From Lithobates sylvaticus (Eukaryota; Chordata; Amphibia; Anura; Ranidae), in assembly GCA_028564925.1 (NCBI GenBank), contig CM053027.1:245421649-245485648 (forward strand): a stretch of 64,000 nt of DNA. Direction: 5' to 3'. Position numbers and translations under genes: made by a program. Shown here piece after piece: positions 9,753 to 21,622 of the stretch. Every line of letters begins with the position of its first letter. Position 1 is the stretch's first letter. The notes under the pieces are model-generated. The model was not told the origin of the DNA, searched no databases, and worked only from the letters and a program-made list of their open reading frames with translations.

Positions 9753-12104
9753 TGTGTCAGATTATTAAAACCTGCAAACTTTCTCTGAAATATTCATTGT
9801 ATCATGAGAGCTCAAAGATGACAAAGGTGGCTATAACTATCTGAAACAAGATGAATTTTGCTGAGAAGAAATTAATTCAGAAAAGCTGAGGTTTTTCTTA
9901 ATGTACACTTTAATTTAACTTATGCCATTGAAAATGTTATTACTCAGCAGACTCTGCTCATCACTGAGTCCATTTTAATCTGGTCAGGAGTGATCTCTTA
10001 TTGTACTGGCATTAATCCAGCAAGATGAATTTCAGATCCAAAAAGCTTGGAAGTAAGCCCGCACAACTTGGAAGGGGGTTCATTTATCAGTGTGCTTGAT
10101 AATGTATTTCAGTGTTACTGCATTATAATAAATAAATGTTTTCATGCTTGAGCTCTTTAATTAATTTACCTAAATAAATGTTGTATTTTTTCTCCAAAAC
10201 TCTGTCTCCAAACTTTTTGCGTGCTAAATATTTGATTTCTCAAAGCAAATATAATAGTTATTTTAAAAATATAAAAGCAGATACCATGAAGTACACATTT
10301 TTACTTTTATTAGCCACAATTTTAAGACCATCTCTAGATTTCCTCCTTAGGGGCACCCCAAACCATTATTTAAAAAAAAAAATTAAAAAAAAATATGCAT
10401 GCATATCTTTTTTCAAGGTGCCTTTAGTCTGGCCGTGTGATGTCACAGGTCCTCTTCCTCCTCTTCTTCCTCCAGCAGTAGAAAAATGGGTAGAATTTTT
10501 TTTGTCAGAAGAAACCTTTAAAAGTTTCTTCTATCTACAAATTGTATATTCTAACAAAATTGTTTGGAGGGTTATGTTCCACTTAGCCAGTAACAAAGTA
10601 AATATATATCAAAGAAACATGCAGAAGAGGGTTTTCTGGCATGTAAAAGTAACAAGTGCCTGGTGGTATTGTTTGGAACCTCATATTATTTTATTGTTGT
10701 ATATGTCCCCATCTGGGATATCTATCCTCTTTTTATGTATATTTTAAAATATACATAAACATATATATACATATATATAATTTGAAAAAAATCTATTTTC
10801 CTGTTTATTTTGTCACCCTTAACCCTAACACATGTGGTAAGACACTATAGCTAGCTTCTGTGTTCTTCACCTATAGCAGACCCCTTTCCCATAAGGCAAG
10901 CAGGTCTACCAGTATTAGGTTGCCCCCAGGTCTTATACACAATGCTATAGTTCCTGGCTACCTTGCCAGGGCAGGCACGAACTGAGCAAAGAAAACGGGT
11001 ACTGGCTGGCAGACAGGCAGAGTGATTCAATGATATTCCAAGTACAAGACAGGCAAGGTTCAGAATAGTCAAGGTCAATCCATAGTCAAAAGACAGGCAG
11101 AGTTCTGAGAATAGTTGATATCCAATCCAAGGTTATCAATGAGGGAATCCAATCTAGCAGAGCAGGGCAGGCAAACCTTGAACCTGGAACACGTATTACA
11201 CACACTATCACTAGAATGGGACTTCAGACTTGGCTGGCTTAAATCAGGTTTGGTCTCTACCCAGTGACTGACCATATCAATCACCTTGCAGGTGGACAGG
11301 CAGACAAGGAGAATGCCACAGCCAAAACCAGCTATGATAGAGCAGGTGTGCACACGCGCCTGACAATTTTACTGGTATCAATCAGACCTGGAATTAAGGA
11401 AAAAATCCCCAATGAGAACATAGGTATCATTAAAGACCAAATTTCAAATATAATTAAGAAGGTTTACAACCTATGCCAAGATCCTGTTAGCCAATCCTGC
11501 CCATTTTATGACTAATAGAAAAGCTATTAAAAACAGACAATGGAAGCTGGGCACATAAATGGAGATGTGCAATGTACCAAAAAATTTTTTTTGAAAAACA
11601 TTGTACCATGGGGAAGATTCTTTGTTTCAAGAACATGTTTTATGCTGCATGTGGATTAACTGAACAGTACAATTTACATTAGCAGATACACTATTTGGCT
11701 GTGGATTTTTTTTTTTTTTTTACAGTAAGCTTGATTACATACAGTATCATCACCACAATCTTATTAACTGCAATTAAAAAAAAAATCTGATAATTTTGGT
11801 ATCAATACATGCTTTTACATCAAGTAATATTAGGCCTGCTTTGATGGGTGGATAGAAATTGTCAAGACCTTCATTGAGACTGTCCCTGTTCTTCTTCAGC
11901 AGATGGCTAATGTCTATACTCATTAAGAATTAAAAGACCACAGGTGATAAAGAAGTGTAAAGGTGGTTATAGATAAGATTGAAATTTTACTGGTTCAGTA
12001 AGGATTAGCATCAAATTACTTCTGTTCAACTGCCCTGTTGGATAAAAGCCACTTGATCAGTGATTGTAGACAATGGCTACAGCGCTAATCTGTGTATTCT
12101 GACA
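9753..12104. other. AT-rich noncoding stretch
   Basis: No gene is supported. The 189-codon frame at 10178-10747 is low complexity with AT-biased codons and no domain. About 10850-11360 has a distinct, less AT-rich character with repeated words (GACAGGCAGAGT, AGACAGGCAAGG) and looks like an interspersed repeat of unknown family. Simple T and A runs occur at 11709-11721 and 11776. Confidence 0.5.
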
Positions 12105-12769
12105 GTGGCAGACAGGGCCGGACTGGGAATAAAATTCAGCCCTGGAAAAAATTTCATACCAGCCCCACAGCATTATTATACCAGCGCAACAGCATAACGT
12201 AATTATTTTCTGCTTCAAGAAAGGGAAAACCATACATTTTAAAGCACATTTGAAGAGTGTATTATATATAAAAAAGACAGATATGAAATCACATAGGGAT
12301 ATATAGATATATGAGCAAATTCCAGTTAAAAGTGGTCAATCATCAAGGGGGACCCCAGGAACTCAGAACGTGCGGGGGGGGGGGGGGGGGACCACATTCC
12401 GCAGAAAGAATACACTAATGTAAGGGGGGGGGTTACTGATATAAGGGGGAAACCCTTTATATCAGTGCCCCCTTACATTATTGTATGTACTCTCTACCCC
12501 CTTACATCAGTGACCCCCCTTCAGACTGGCCTGGCGGTGCTGTCACTGACCTCCTCTCAGGTGCACCAAGCAGGGCTCAGTCAGTCGGCTCCAGCTTGGT
12601 GGCTCTGGTTTTATCCTATAGTCTCCTCTCCACAGTCCACACACGTCTGACTTCTCCCATGACCCCCATCCTGGCGGCGCTCCCACTCTTGACTCCTCTT
12701 CAGACTCCCTCAGAGACTGCAGACATGATACAGGAGATGGTCAGAGACTGCAGACATGATACAAGAGCG

Positions 12770-13190
12770 CAATGCAGCCTCACCAGTGCCCATCAAATGC
12801 AGCCTCACTGTGCCCATCAAATGCAGCCTCGCCAGTGCCCATCAAATGCAGCCTCACTGTGCCCACCATTGCGGCCTCACTGTGCCCATCAAATGCAGCC
12901 TCACTGTGCCCATCAAATGAAGCCTCACTGTGCTCATCAAATGCAGCTTTACTCTGCCCGTGAATGCAGCCTCACTGTGCCCACCATTGCGGCCACACTG
13001 TGCCCACCATTGCAGCCTCACCGTGCCCACCATTGCAGCCTCACCGTGCCCATCAATGCGGCCTCACTGTGCCCATCAAATGCAGCTTTACTGTGCCGTG
13101 AAAGCAGTCTCACTGTGCCCATGAATGCAGCCTTACTGTTCCCATGAATGCAGCCTCACTGTGCCCATCATTGCAGCCCCTCCTGTGCCC
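12770..13190. repeat. 24-bp minisatellite
   Basis: There are about 17 units of the theme GCCCATCAAATGCAGCCTCA plus CTGT, with a common variant GCCCACCATTGCAGCCTCAC. The 24-base period keeps all forward frames open for some distance, which explains the overlapping short ORFs. Confidence 0.93.
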
Positions 13191-13429
13191 CATGTCCCAG
13201 TCTGCAGTCCCTGTCTGTGGGAAGGTGTGTTGTTGATGCTCGGTACAGTACCTTGCATGCCAGCAGGATATACATGATGGCCAGCAGCAGGCAGGGGCTG
13301 TTCTCGTTTTGGATGGGGACAGTGCTCCTTCCAGAGGATCTGTTTGCTGTGAGATGGAGTGGTCCGGGCCACCTGCACCTTCAGCCGTCCTTACTTTCCG
13401 GCCCCAGTCAGCCTGTCCCCTGGTCCTGG

Positions 13430-15235
13430 GGAAGTGGAGAGCACTGGTTGGGAGCATGGTGAGAAGGGGGAGCAGAGAGTACTGGCGGGGTTGGAGAGCA
13501 CATGGGTGGAGGCAAAGAGCAGGGGGGAGTAGAGATCACAGGGGTGGGGAGTGCAGAGCACGGGGGGGGGCAAATATAACAGGGGTGGAGAGCACTGGGG
13601 GGGGGGTAAGAGTGTGGGGTGGCGAAGAGCACTGGACGGGAGCTTAAGAGCACTGGGGGGGGGGGGCAGAAAAACAGGGCTGGAGAGCACTGGGGGGTAC
13701 AAAGAGCAGGGGGAGTGAAGAGCAATGGGGGGGGGGAGCTTGAGAGCACCCATGGGGGCCAGAAAGTAAAGGGGTGGAAAGCCTGGGGGACTGGAGAGCA
13801 CTAGTGGGGTTAGAGAGCACATGGGTGGGGGCAAAATGCAGGGGGGAGTGGAGAGTGCTGGGGGGAGCTTGTGAGAGCACTGGTGGGGGAGACAAAAAGA
13901 ACGGGGGTGGAGAGCACAGGGGCTGGAGAGCACTGTGGGGGGTAGAGAGCACTGTGGGGGTGGGGGGAGCATGGGGGGGGCTGGAGAGCACTGTGGGGGG
14001 TGGAGAGAATTGGGGTGGGGGCTGGAGAGCACTGTGGGGGGTGGAGAGCACGGTGGGGGCTGGAGAGCACTGTGGGGGGTGGAGAGCACTGGGGTGGGGG
14101 CTAGAGAAGGATGGGGAGAGCTGGAGAGCAGGGGGGGCAGAAAGAACAGGGGTGGGGAGCATGGGGGGGCTGGACAGCACTGTGGGGGGTGGGGGGTGGG
14201 GTGGGGGTGGGGAGCACTGCGGGGGTGGAGAGCACTGTGGGGGGAGCATGGGGGGCTGGAGAGTACTGTGGGGGGTGGGGAGCACTGCAGGGGGTGGAGA
14301 GCACTGTGGGGGGAGCATGGGGGGCTGGAGAGTACTGTGGGGGGTGGGGAGCACTGTGGGGGGAGCACTGGGGGGCTGGAGAGTACTGTGGGGGGTGGGG
14401 GGCACTGTGTGGGGGGGGGTGGGGAGCAGGGGGGGTGGAGAGGGGGGGGAGAGCACTGTGGGGGGGGGGAGCATGGGGGCTGGAGAGTACTATGAGGGGT
14501 GGGGAGCACTGCGGGAGGTGGGAAGCACTGCGGGGGTGGAGAGCACTGGGGGGGGGAGCACGGGGGTCTGGAGAGTACTGTGGGGGGTGGGGAGCACTGT
14601 GGGGGGTGGGGAGCACTGCGGGGGTGGAGAGCACTGCGGGGGTGGGGGGGGGGAGCACGGGGGGCTGGAGAGTACTGTGGGGGGTGGGGAGCACTGTGTG
14701 GGGTGGGGAGCACTGCGGGGGGTGGAGAGCACTGTGGGGGGTGGGGAGCACTGTGTGGGGTGGGGAGCACTGCGGGGGGTGGAGAGCACTGTGGGGGGGA
14801 GCACGCGGGGCTGGAGAGTACTGTGGGGGGTGGAGAGCACTGCGGGGGGCTGGAGAGTACTGTGGGGGGTGGGGAGCACTGCAGGGGGCTGGAGAGCACT
14901 GTGGGGGGGGTAGAGAAGGATGGGGAGAGCAGGGGGGCAGAAAGAACAGGGGTTGAGGGAACTGTGGGGGGTGGGGAGCACTGCGGGGATGAAGAGCACT
15001 GTGGGGGGGGGGAGCACTGCGGGGGGCTGGAGAGTACTGTGGGGGGTGGGGAGCACTGTGTGGGGAGCACTGCGGGGGGTGGAGAGCACTGTGGGGGGGA
15101 GCACGGGGGGGACTGGAGAGTACTGTGGGGGGTGGCGAGCACTGCGGGGGGCTGGAGAGCACTGTGGGGGGGGGCTAGAGAAGGATGGGGAGAGCAGGGG
15201 GGGCAGAAAGAACAGGGGTTGAGGGAACTGTGGGG
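13430..15235. repeat. 1.8 kb G-rich minisatellite
   Basis: Degenerate ~20-27 base units of the form GGAGAGCACTGTGGGGGGTG are present, with frequent longer duplicated blocks (for example GGAGCATGGGGGGCTGGAGA followed by GTACTG). Nearly every unit has a run of five or more G on the plus strand. ORFs in several frames on both strands derive only from the repeat. Confidence 0.95.
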
Positions 15236-15343
15236 GGGGCAGGAGAGTCTGGTGGGGAAGCACAAGGAGAAGGGGGGGGCAGTAAAAGAAGTTGGATAGG
15301 GGGATCAGCAGGGGGGCGGCATATAGAGGAAATGATCTTTCTA

Positions 15344-15422
15344 TATTCCTCCATGCAGCTGCTGAATGCTTGATTCTCCTCCTCTCCCTCCTCCAAGCAT
15401 TCAGTGGCTGCATGGAGGAATA
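15344..15422. repeat. Hairpin with ~28-bp arms
   Basis: TATTCCTCCATGCAGCTGCT at the left pairs with AGTGGCTGCATGGAGGAATA at the right. The stem extends through GAATGCTTG/CAAGCATTC to a ~20-base pyrimidine-rich loop. It belongs to the interior of the hAT-type element. Confidence 0.85.
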
Positions 15423-15477
15423 CAGGGCACACAGGCACACAGGGCGGCTGTACTCACAGGCATCTCTCCTGTGTTTC

Positions 15478-15643
15478 ACGGAGCTGGCAGGGTCTGTGTT
15501 CGGCGGCCGCTCCGTAACACGGTCCCGCCCCCCTAGACCGGCTGTGTGATAGGTGGATTCTATCTACTATCACACGAGCCGGTCTAGGGGGGCGGGACCG
15601 TGTTACGGAGCGGCCGCCGAACACAGACCCGGCCAACTCCGTG
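15478..15643. repeat. GC-rich palindrome, arms ~75 bp
   Basis: The left arm runs through TGTTCGGCGGCCGCTCCGTA and CCCCTAGACCGGC. The right arm is its reverse complement, ending CGGCCGCCGAACACAGACCC. The centre is a ~14-base spacer. Near-perfect pairing suggests a young structure or gene conversion between arms. Confidence 0.88.
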
Positions 15644-15751
15644 TTCACAAGAGCATAACAGGGGAGCACTGCAGCCGCAAAGCCCCAGGGCAGGCAGCCT
15701 ACCGGGAAATATCCCGGTATCCCGGTAGGCCAGTCCGGCCCTGGTGGCAGA

Positions 15752-16426
15752 TCACTTTAATATGAAGCAGTTTGGGTTTACACTGACAAGATCAACCGGT
15801 TCAACATTTTTGACAAGGTAAACAAGTATTATTTGTACTTGCTAGAATGTTTTTGGCTTGAAAAAATAAAACTAATGAAAATGTGTTTGAATATGTTTTA
15901 AGAAGACCCTATCAAAGACACAAGCCAATTTATCCTAAAAATATAAGACCCCCCCCCCCCCCACCTCAAATTACTACCCCTTGAAACCAAAGCAAACTTA
16001 AAAAAAAGAACAGCAGCTAAAAGTGACTAAAATATATAATATAAAAGAGCCTTTGCGCTACTATCCTAAGTGCTAAAATATGTTAAAATATAGTCTCCAT
16101 AGGACTAAGGTGCAAAAATAAGGTCTAATAACAGTGCAGTGTAAGTGCAATCAAATCTACCTGCAGCAAAATCTATTAGTGTTCACATAACACAAAACAG
16201 TAAATAAATCAAAGAATGATCTTGCGCAACGGTGTGTGAAGCACCCAACGTAAATAATACAAATAAAGAGTACCAATAATAATACAAATGTTGAATCCAA
16301 AAATAATGTGATAAAATAATGTGATACAAAATCCAAAATTCATATGAGTGAAAAATAAACGGAAGGAACTGGGAGATATCTATAGAAACCGAATATTAGA
16401 ATATAAATAAGTCCATATGTCCATAT
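15752..16426. other. AT-rich flank, possibly Penelope-like noncoding DNA
   Basis: There is no coding frame. The A-rich style resembles the sequence resuming at 22121 after the DIRS-type fossil, so both may be halves of one older repeat split by that insertion. This is inference only. Confidence 0.35.
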
Positions 16427-17326
16427 ATTGGAAGGCCGGGTATCGGCCTGAAGTTATGGGAGGAGCCCGGAGGGTATTTAAGCAGCCCAAAGGCCGCCGG
16501 TCTTTGTCGGTTTCCTGTGCGTGATATCTGATACGTCAGACATCTAGGACCGACTCGTTCGAGACAAGCGCTGTTGGTGCCGGTTCGTGAGCTCCGTTTT
16601 CGTCTGTCCGTCTCCTCTTGTTGCAGTCCCGCGTTCCGTGTTCGTAAGTCGCGTTGTCCCTTCGTGTCGCACTCGTGTCGCCGAGTCGCAGTTCGTACAA
16701 AGAGTCTGGTTCGGCTGTCGCAGGTAGGGCTTCGGCTCCCATGTTTTTACGTTCTCATGCACTGCTTATCATGTCACTAAACTGTGGTCTGCGTAGCTCA
16801 CGAACCACGCGCTGCTTGTCTCAAAACCTAAACACTTACTCGCACGTTTTTGGTTGTACACGATCGGGAGCCATCTAGCGGCACGCACATTCAGGGCCGC
16901 CCGCCACAAAACACTCCGACCGATGCCGCATCCGGCACTCAAGGGTTCCCTTACGCGGTCGTGCTACGCAGTCTTCGAATCGTTCAAACACGACTCACGC
17001 ACGGGTGCCGTTCGCACTCACACGTATCGTTCATGTCCTGCCATTATTCGAATCGGTGGCGCCAGCGAGCGTGCCAAATCGCTATTCACATTCCGAAGCA
17101 CTGTTGGCATACTAATTGTACGAATCACTTCGACCGTGTCGAAACATTTCACGTGTTAGCATGACAATCATTTCATCATTTCAAACATGGCTAACGTATC
17201 GGGCCATTCGGTCATGCTAAATCATTTCGCATCAGTTAAACAGGGCGTTCATGCCATCGCTTCGATCCTGGTCCGGTCGCATCCATACATGCTCCGATCG
17301 GGGCGATCCAGATGCACGACTACCCG

Positions 17327-18310
17327 GCCTCATTTCGATACATGCGCCAAGGGCGGAATCACATCACTGGTTGCGTACATTCCTGATTCTTGCCCCTGTC
17401 ATGGTATATCATTTCTGTCACCTTACCACGCCCGGCATGAATGCAGTCACTTCCCCGCACTAATTCGTGTCGGCGTGCCCCAGGCCGGCCTCATTTCAAT
17501 ACATGCGCCAAGGGCGGAATCGCATCACTGGTTGCGTACATTCCTGATTCTTGCCCCTGTCATGGTATATCATTTCTGTCACCTTACCACGCCCGGCATG
17601 AATGCAGTCACTTCCCCGCACTAATTCGTGTCGGCGTGCCCTAGGCCCGGCCTCATTTCAATACATGCGCCAAGGGCGGAATCGCATCACTGGTTTTGCG
17701 TACATTCCTGATTCTTGCCCTGTCATGGTATCTCATTTCTGTCACCTTACCACGCCCGGCATGAATGCAGTCACTACCTCGCACTAATTCGTGTCGGCGT
17801 GCCCTAGGCCCGGCCTCATTTCAATACATGCGCCAAGGGCGGAATCGCATCACTGGTTTTGCGTACATTCCTGATTCTTGCCCCTGTCATGGTATCTCAT
17901 TTCGGTCACCTTACCACGCCCGGCATGAATGCAGTCACTACCTCGCACTAATTCGTGTCGACGTGCCCTAGGCCCGGCCTCATTTCAATACATGCGCCAA
18001 GGGCGGAATCGCATCACTGGGTTTGCGTACATTCCTGATTCTTGCCCCTGTCATGGTATCTCATTTCTGTCACCTTACCACGCCCGGCATGAATGCAGTC
18101 ACTACCTCGCACTAATTCGTGTCAGCGTGCCCTAGGCCCGGCCTCATTTCAATACATGCGCCAGGGGCGGAATCGCAAAAAAAAAAAGAAAAAAAGAGAC
18201 TTTGATTCTTGTCCTTGTCATGTTATATCATTTCTGTGTCACCTTACCACGCCCCGGCGTTAATTGGTCACCTGCCTGTACGAATTCGCGTCGGCGTGCC
18301 CTAGGCCGGC
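17327..18310 (+). repeat. ~163-bp tandem array in the DIRS-type leader
   Basis: About five full units and partial ones are present. Each begins near CCGGCCTCATTTCAATACAT and includes ATGCGCCAAGGGCGGAATCG and CGCACTAATTCGTGTCGGCG. The last units are interrupted by A-rich tracts at 18177-18195 and 18321-18342. The array lies between the A1 repeat and the gag-like frame, where it would form the untranslated leader. Confidence 0.93.
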
Positions 18311-18804
18311 CGCATTTCTACAAAAAAAAAAAAAAAAAAAAAGGGAGCTTGGAGTCGGACCCGGTGGCAGCTGGATGTCACAGTTCGGCCTCAGCAATGC
18401 CCAGGCAGTTAGCCTCGTTTCACGGTTGCCACATTTCTGTACGTGCTCCAGAGTCCGGCTCACAGTCACCCCCATACGGTACGAACGGGCCGGGCCCTGT
18501 CACGGGAAGTTCGTTCAGTTAAGGCAACATGTCAAGTCAGTCATTCGTGTTGTCATCTGTCATTTGATCCCACAGCGGTCTCGGCAGTCGACTTAAGTCA
18601 CTATCGCCTGTTGTTATCATCTACGTTGGGTTCCGTCGCTCTGGACGGCAGCAGTTTTAGGCTCTTAAATAGGTACTTTCTCTCACACTCTCTCAGGTCA
18701 GTCGGATTCAGTAGGTCCACCTGCACCAGCTTGATCAGGGTTCCAGCAGGCCCAGCCTGCAAACACGTGACCAGTCTACTAAGTAACGGGTCCTGGCAGC
18801 CGCC

Positions 18805-19956
18805 ATGTCATCAGTCGGCAGCGATGACCTCACCACCCCGCTATCTCCGGCGTCAGCCTCCGAGGCTGGCAGTGTCCAGTCCCTTAGGGCATGGACAATT
18901 CCCAGGCTGTCCGCCGAGCTGAGATGCAGAGGGATACCCTTCTCGTCCGCGGCCAGGAAGGCGGAGCTATTCAGGCTCCTCTTCCCACCACCGGCCGCAG
19001 CAAGCCCCAGCAGCCAGCAGGCGTCTCTGGAATCGATTTCAGCCGCCGTCGCTCAGCTACACACCCTCGTGTCTTCCCTGTCTTCCTCAATCGTTGAGGT
19101 CCAGGACAGGGTGTCTCGTCTAGAGACCAGCCCGGCTGCCACGGTTCCGGACCCTGCGGTGGTCCCAGCCATCAGTGCACCGGCCGCAGGTAGTGAGCTT
19201 GCCACGACTACCGTTCACCCTTCCCACCTGGTGCCACCCAGCGTAAGGAAGGACATTCTAGAGGGCAGAGACGTTAACCTGGCCTCACTCTTGATCTCGG
19301 TCCATGACTTGGCCGAGAACAAGGCCTACACCTGGGGGGACGTCTCGGTGGTTTTGAAAGCGAAGGATCCGAGGCTCAACAGAAAGCTCACGGTGCCCGA
19401 GTTCACGCTCGCTTTCGGCATGTTTAGGGACGTGCTGTGCTCAGCCTCCCCCGGCAGACGGGAGGAACTGGACCTCTACCTCCATTTGATCGTAGACCTG
19501 GGCCACAAATACGGTGGCTCAGCGTTCTACGACTATCATCGGTCCTTCTCGGCCAAAGCCGCAGCCAGATTCTCACAGTTTCATTTGACAACGGACTGGA
19601 GCGTAGTGGACACGGAATTGTTCTGCCGCCACTTCGCGGGTCTTCGCTCCCCGCTATGTGCTGTCTGTCAGTCAGCGTCCCACACCACGGTCTGGTGTGC
19701 CAACATAGCCTCTGTCCATCCGATAGCTAGCACGGCCTCTACCAGCACGAGCCAGGCTCAGCAGGCCCCGGCGCAAGGGCAAAAGGTGGACAAGTTGGGA
19801 CGTCCGGTGCGGATGGTTGGGGGAGCCGCCATTTGCAACAATTTCAATTACGGCTCCTGCAATTTCAGCCAGTGCCGGCTCTTGCACGTTTGCACCCTAT
19901 GCCAGAGGGCGCACCCCAGGATCCTATGTGAGGTCAAACAGAAGAACCATGACTAA
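18805..19956 (+). CDS. Gag-like protein of DIRS/Ngaro-type element
   Basis: A 383-codon open frame. Residues ~28-62 resemble a SAP-type DNA-binding segment (IPRLSAELRCRGIPFSSAAR). Residues ~75-110 are a likely coiled coil (heptads through LHTLVSSLSSSIVEVQDRV). A central helical region follows. Near the C-terminus there are Cys/His clusters, CAVCQSASHTTVWC and a CCCH-like finger CNNFNYGSCNFSQCRLLHVC. These fit a nucleocapsid-like role for the first frame of a tyrosine-recombinase retroelement. The frame is part of a fossil element; it is not a host gene. Confidence 0.7.
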   Translation: MSSVGSDDLTTPLSPASASEAGSVQSLRAWTIPRLSAELRCRGIPFSSAARKAELFRLLFPPPAAASPSSQQASLESISAAVAQLHTLVSSLSSSIVEVQDRVSRLETSPAATVPDPAVVPAISAPAAGSELATTTVHPSHLVPPSVRKDILEGRDVNLASLLISVHDLAENKAYTWGDVSVVLKAKDPRLNRKLTVPEFTLAFGMFRDVLCSASPGRREELDLYLHLIVDLGHKYGGSAFYDYHRSFSAKAAARFSQFHLTTDWSVVDTELFCRHFAGLRSPLCAVCQSASHTTVWCANIASVHPIASTASTSTSQAQQAPAQGQKVDKLGRPVRMVGGAAICNNFNYGSCNFSQCRLLHVCTLCQRAHPRILCEVKQKNHD

Positions 19957-19989
19957 AGCCGGGTCAATGCCCTTTGGCTCGGTGTTTAC

Positions 19990-20840
19990 TTGACCTCACA
20001 CCCCACTCCGTCACTCGCCAGCTACCTCATCCGGGGTTTCACCGATGGGTTTCATACCGGGCTCATCACCCTGCCCCACTCCACCCACGAATGTCCGAAC
20101 CTACGCTCAGCAGCAACAGATGAGCCAGCGATTGACGTCCTTCTGCAGACGGAGTTGGATCGGGACTTCATGATAGGCCCGTTCAGTCAGTCTCCCTTTA
20201 ACATCTGGGGGGTTAGCCCTATCGGGCTTGTACAGGGAATATTTTCAAATAAAAACGTCTGGGTATGATCTGTCAGCGCCTCATTCTTCCGTCGCTCCCA
20301 GTCTCAACTCGCTCATCCCCTCATCAAGTGGAGGGAGCGATATTATTTCGCGACCAAATTGACCTTCGGGTCTAAGAGTAGTCCTTGGGCAGCCAGGGCA
20401 GATCTGGCCATGTGGGAACACTTTCTTAGTAATTGGAACGGTGTGTCCCTGTTCATCCCAGTCGTGTCCACGCAGTCACCTCAGGTGGTGACCGATGCGG
20501 CGGCATCCACAGGATGCGCCGCCATTTTTGGCCATTTGTGGTTCGCCGCCCCTTGGCCTCCTCAAGCACTAGCCACACCAGGCTTCACTACCACGTCAGC
20601 CCTCTTTGAGCTCTTCCCCATCGTAGCAGCCGCTCACCTATAGGGTCACCATTGGTCTGGACAGACTGTGGCTTTCACGACAGACAACCAAGCCACAGCC
20701 AAGATCATCAGCAAGGGCAGGCCTAAATCCAGGCCCGTCATGTCCTTCCTCCGCAGACTGGTCCAGCTATCCCTACAGCATCAGTTCAATGTTACTGCCC
20801 ATTCATTCCAGGGAAGTGTAACTCAGCGCTTATTGTCATT
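19990..20840 (+). pseudogene. RT/RNase H-like sequence of the DIRS-type fossil
   Basis: Sequence downstream of the gag-like frame carries DIRS-type polymerase signatures (PFSQSPFNIWGVSPIGLV) and, further on, RNase H-like sequence with VVTDAAASTGCAAIFG and AFTTDNQATAKIISKGRP. It belongs to the same broken fossil element. Confidence 0.65.
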
Positions 20841-20859
20841 CTCACCTAGCACTGTCACA

Positions 20860-21622
20860 CAGCACGATACGCCAGTACGTGGCCGGGGTGCCGCACTACT
20901 TGTCACTTCAAGACCCCGCGAGGCCTTCGGTGTTCTCCTGCCACGCAGTGAGGGCTCTACTACGTGGAGTGCAGAAACACCAGCCGCCAGTCAGCCCGAA
21001 GCGGCTGCCTGTCACGGGGGAGATCTTCAAGGGAATGTCTGACATCCTGGATAGGTCCCCTTTCGGTCTCCTCCTCAGCACCGTCCCGCAGGCTGCGATA
21101 CACATGGCGTTTTATGGGTTTCTACGGCCCAGCGAGTTCACTCGCAGCCACCCAGCCGGTCCAGTCTTGCATAGAAGTAGTCTCTGCCGCCACCAGGATC
21201 ACTACGTCCTTCACTTGGCGACATCCAAAACTCAGCAGCGAGGTTCTGGAGTAGATGTTCACCTGTACAGGACTCACAACAACTGGTGCCCAGTTGCCGT
21301 GTTAAACCGCCTGACGGCACTGCTATCCGACCGCCCAGGGTCCAGTCCGCTTCTACCCTTTCCGGTATAACCCCTCAACTCGTCGCAGTTCGTGGAACAT
21401 GTCCGGGTCCTTCTCGGCAATCTTCAGTTGGACCCCAGCCAGTACACCGGGCATTCATTCCGGATTGGGGCGGCCACGACGGCCTCAAGACAGGGGGTTC
21501 CGGACCATGTGATCAAGGAACTGGGTCGGTGGAAATCGGCCTGCTTCTCTCGCTACATTCCTAACCCACAGTTAGAGATGGCTCAGGCCTTTGCTCGTCT
21601 TACTCAGCGACATTACCTTTAA
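20860..21622 (+). pseudogene. Tyrosine recombinase region of the DIRS-type fossil
   Basis: Phage-integrase-like features are visible: FYGFLRPSEFTRSHP, the HxxR box in YTGHSFRIGAATTASRQGV, and LGRWKSACFSRYIPNPQLEM carrying the candidate tyrosine nucleophile. In this family the recombinase replaces a DDE integrase and integrates a circular DNA. The sequence is part of a broken fossil. Confidence 0.75.

Larger units (their letters stand above)
12113..15743. mobile_element. 3.6 kb hAT-type nonautonomous element
   Basis: The termini are CAGGGCCGGACTGG at the left and CCAGTCCGGCCCTG at the right, perfect 14-bp inverted repeats. Perfect 8-bp target duplications GTGGCAGA lie at 12105-12112 and 15744-15751. 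The inside has no transposase. Instead it holds a 24-bp array, a 1.8 kb G-rich array, and two hairpins near the right end. Size and content show growth by tandem amplification after or before insertion. The 624-codon proline-rich frame on the minus strand is array translation. Confidence 0.92.

Noticed and set aside
10178-10747. 189-codon frame
   Set aside because: AT-rich low-complexity translation without domain, homologue or plausible splice structure.
10850-11360. Possible LTR remnant
   Set aside because: Repeated GACAGGCAG words and composition hint at a repeat, but no terminal duplication, primer site or coding part was visible.
13391-15265. 624-codon proline/serine-rich open frame on the minus strand
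   Set aside because: It is pure translation of the G-rich minisatellite; several other frames on both strands are equally open, and there is no domain.
16536-17160. Short frames in the DIRS-type leader
   Set aside because: They overlap the untranslated leader, change frame repeatedly and have no recognisable domain.
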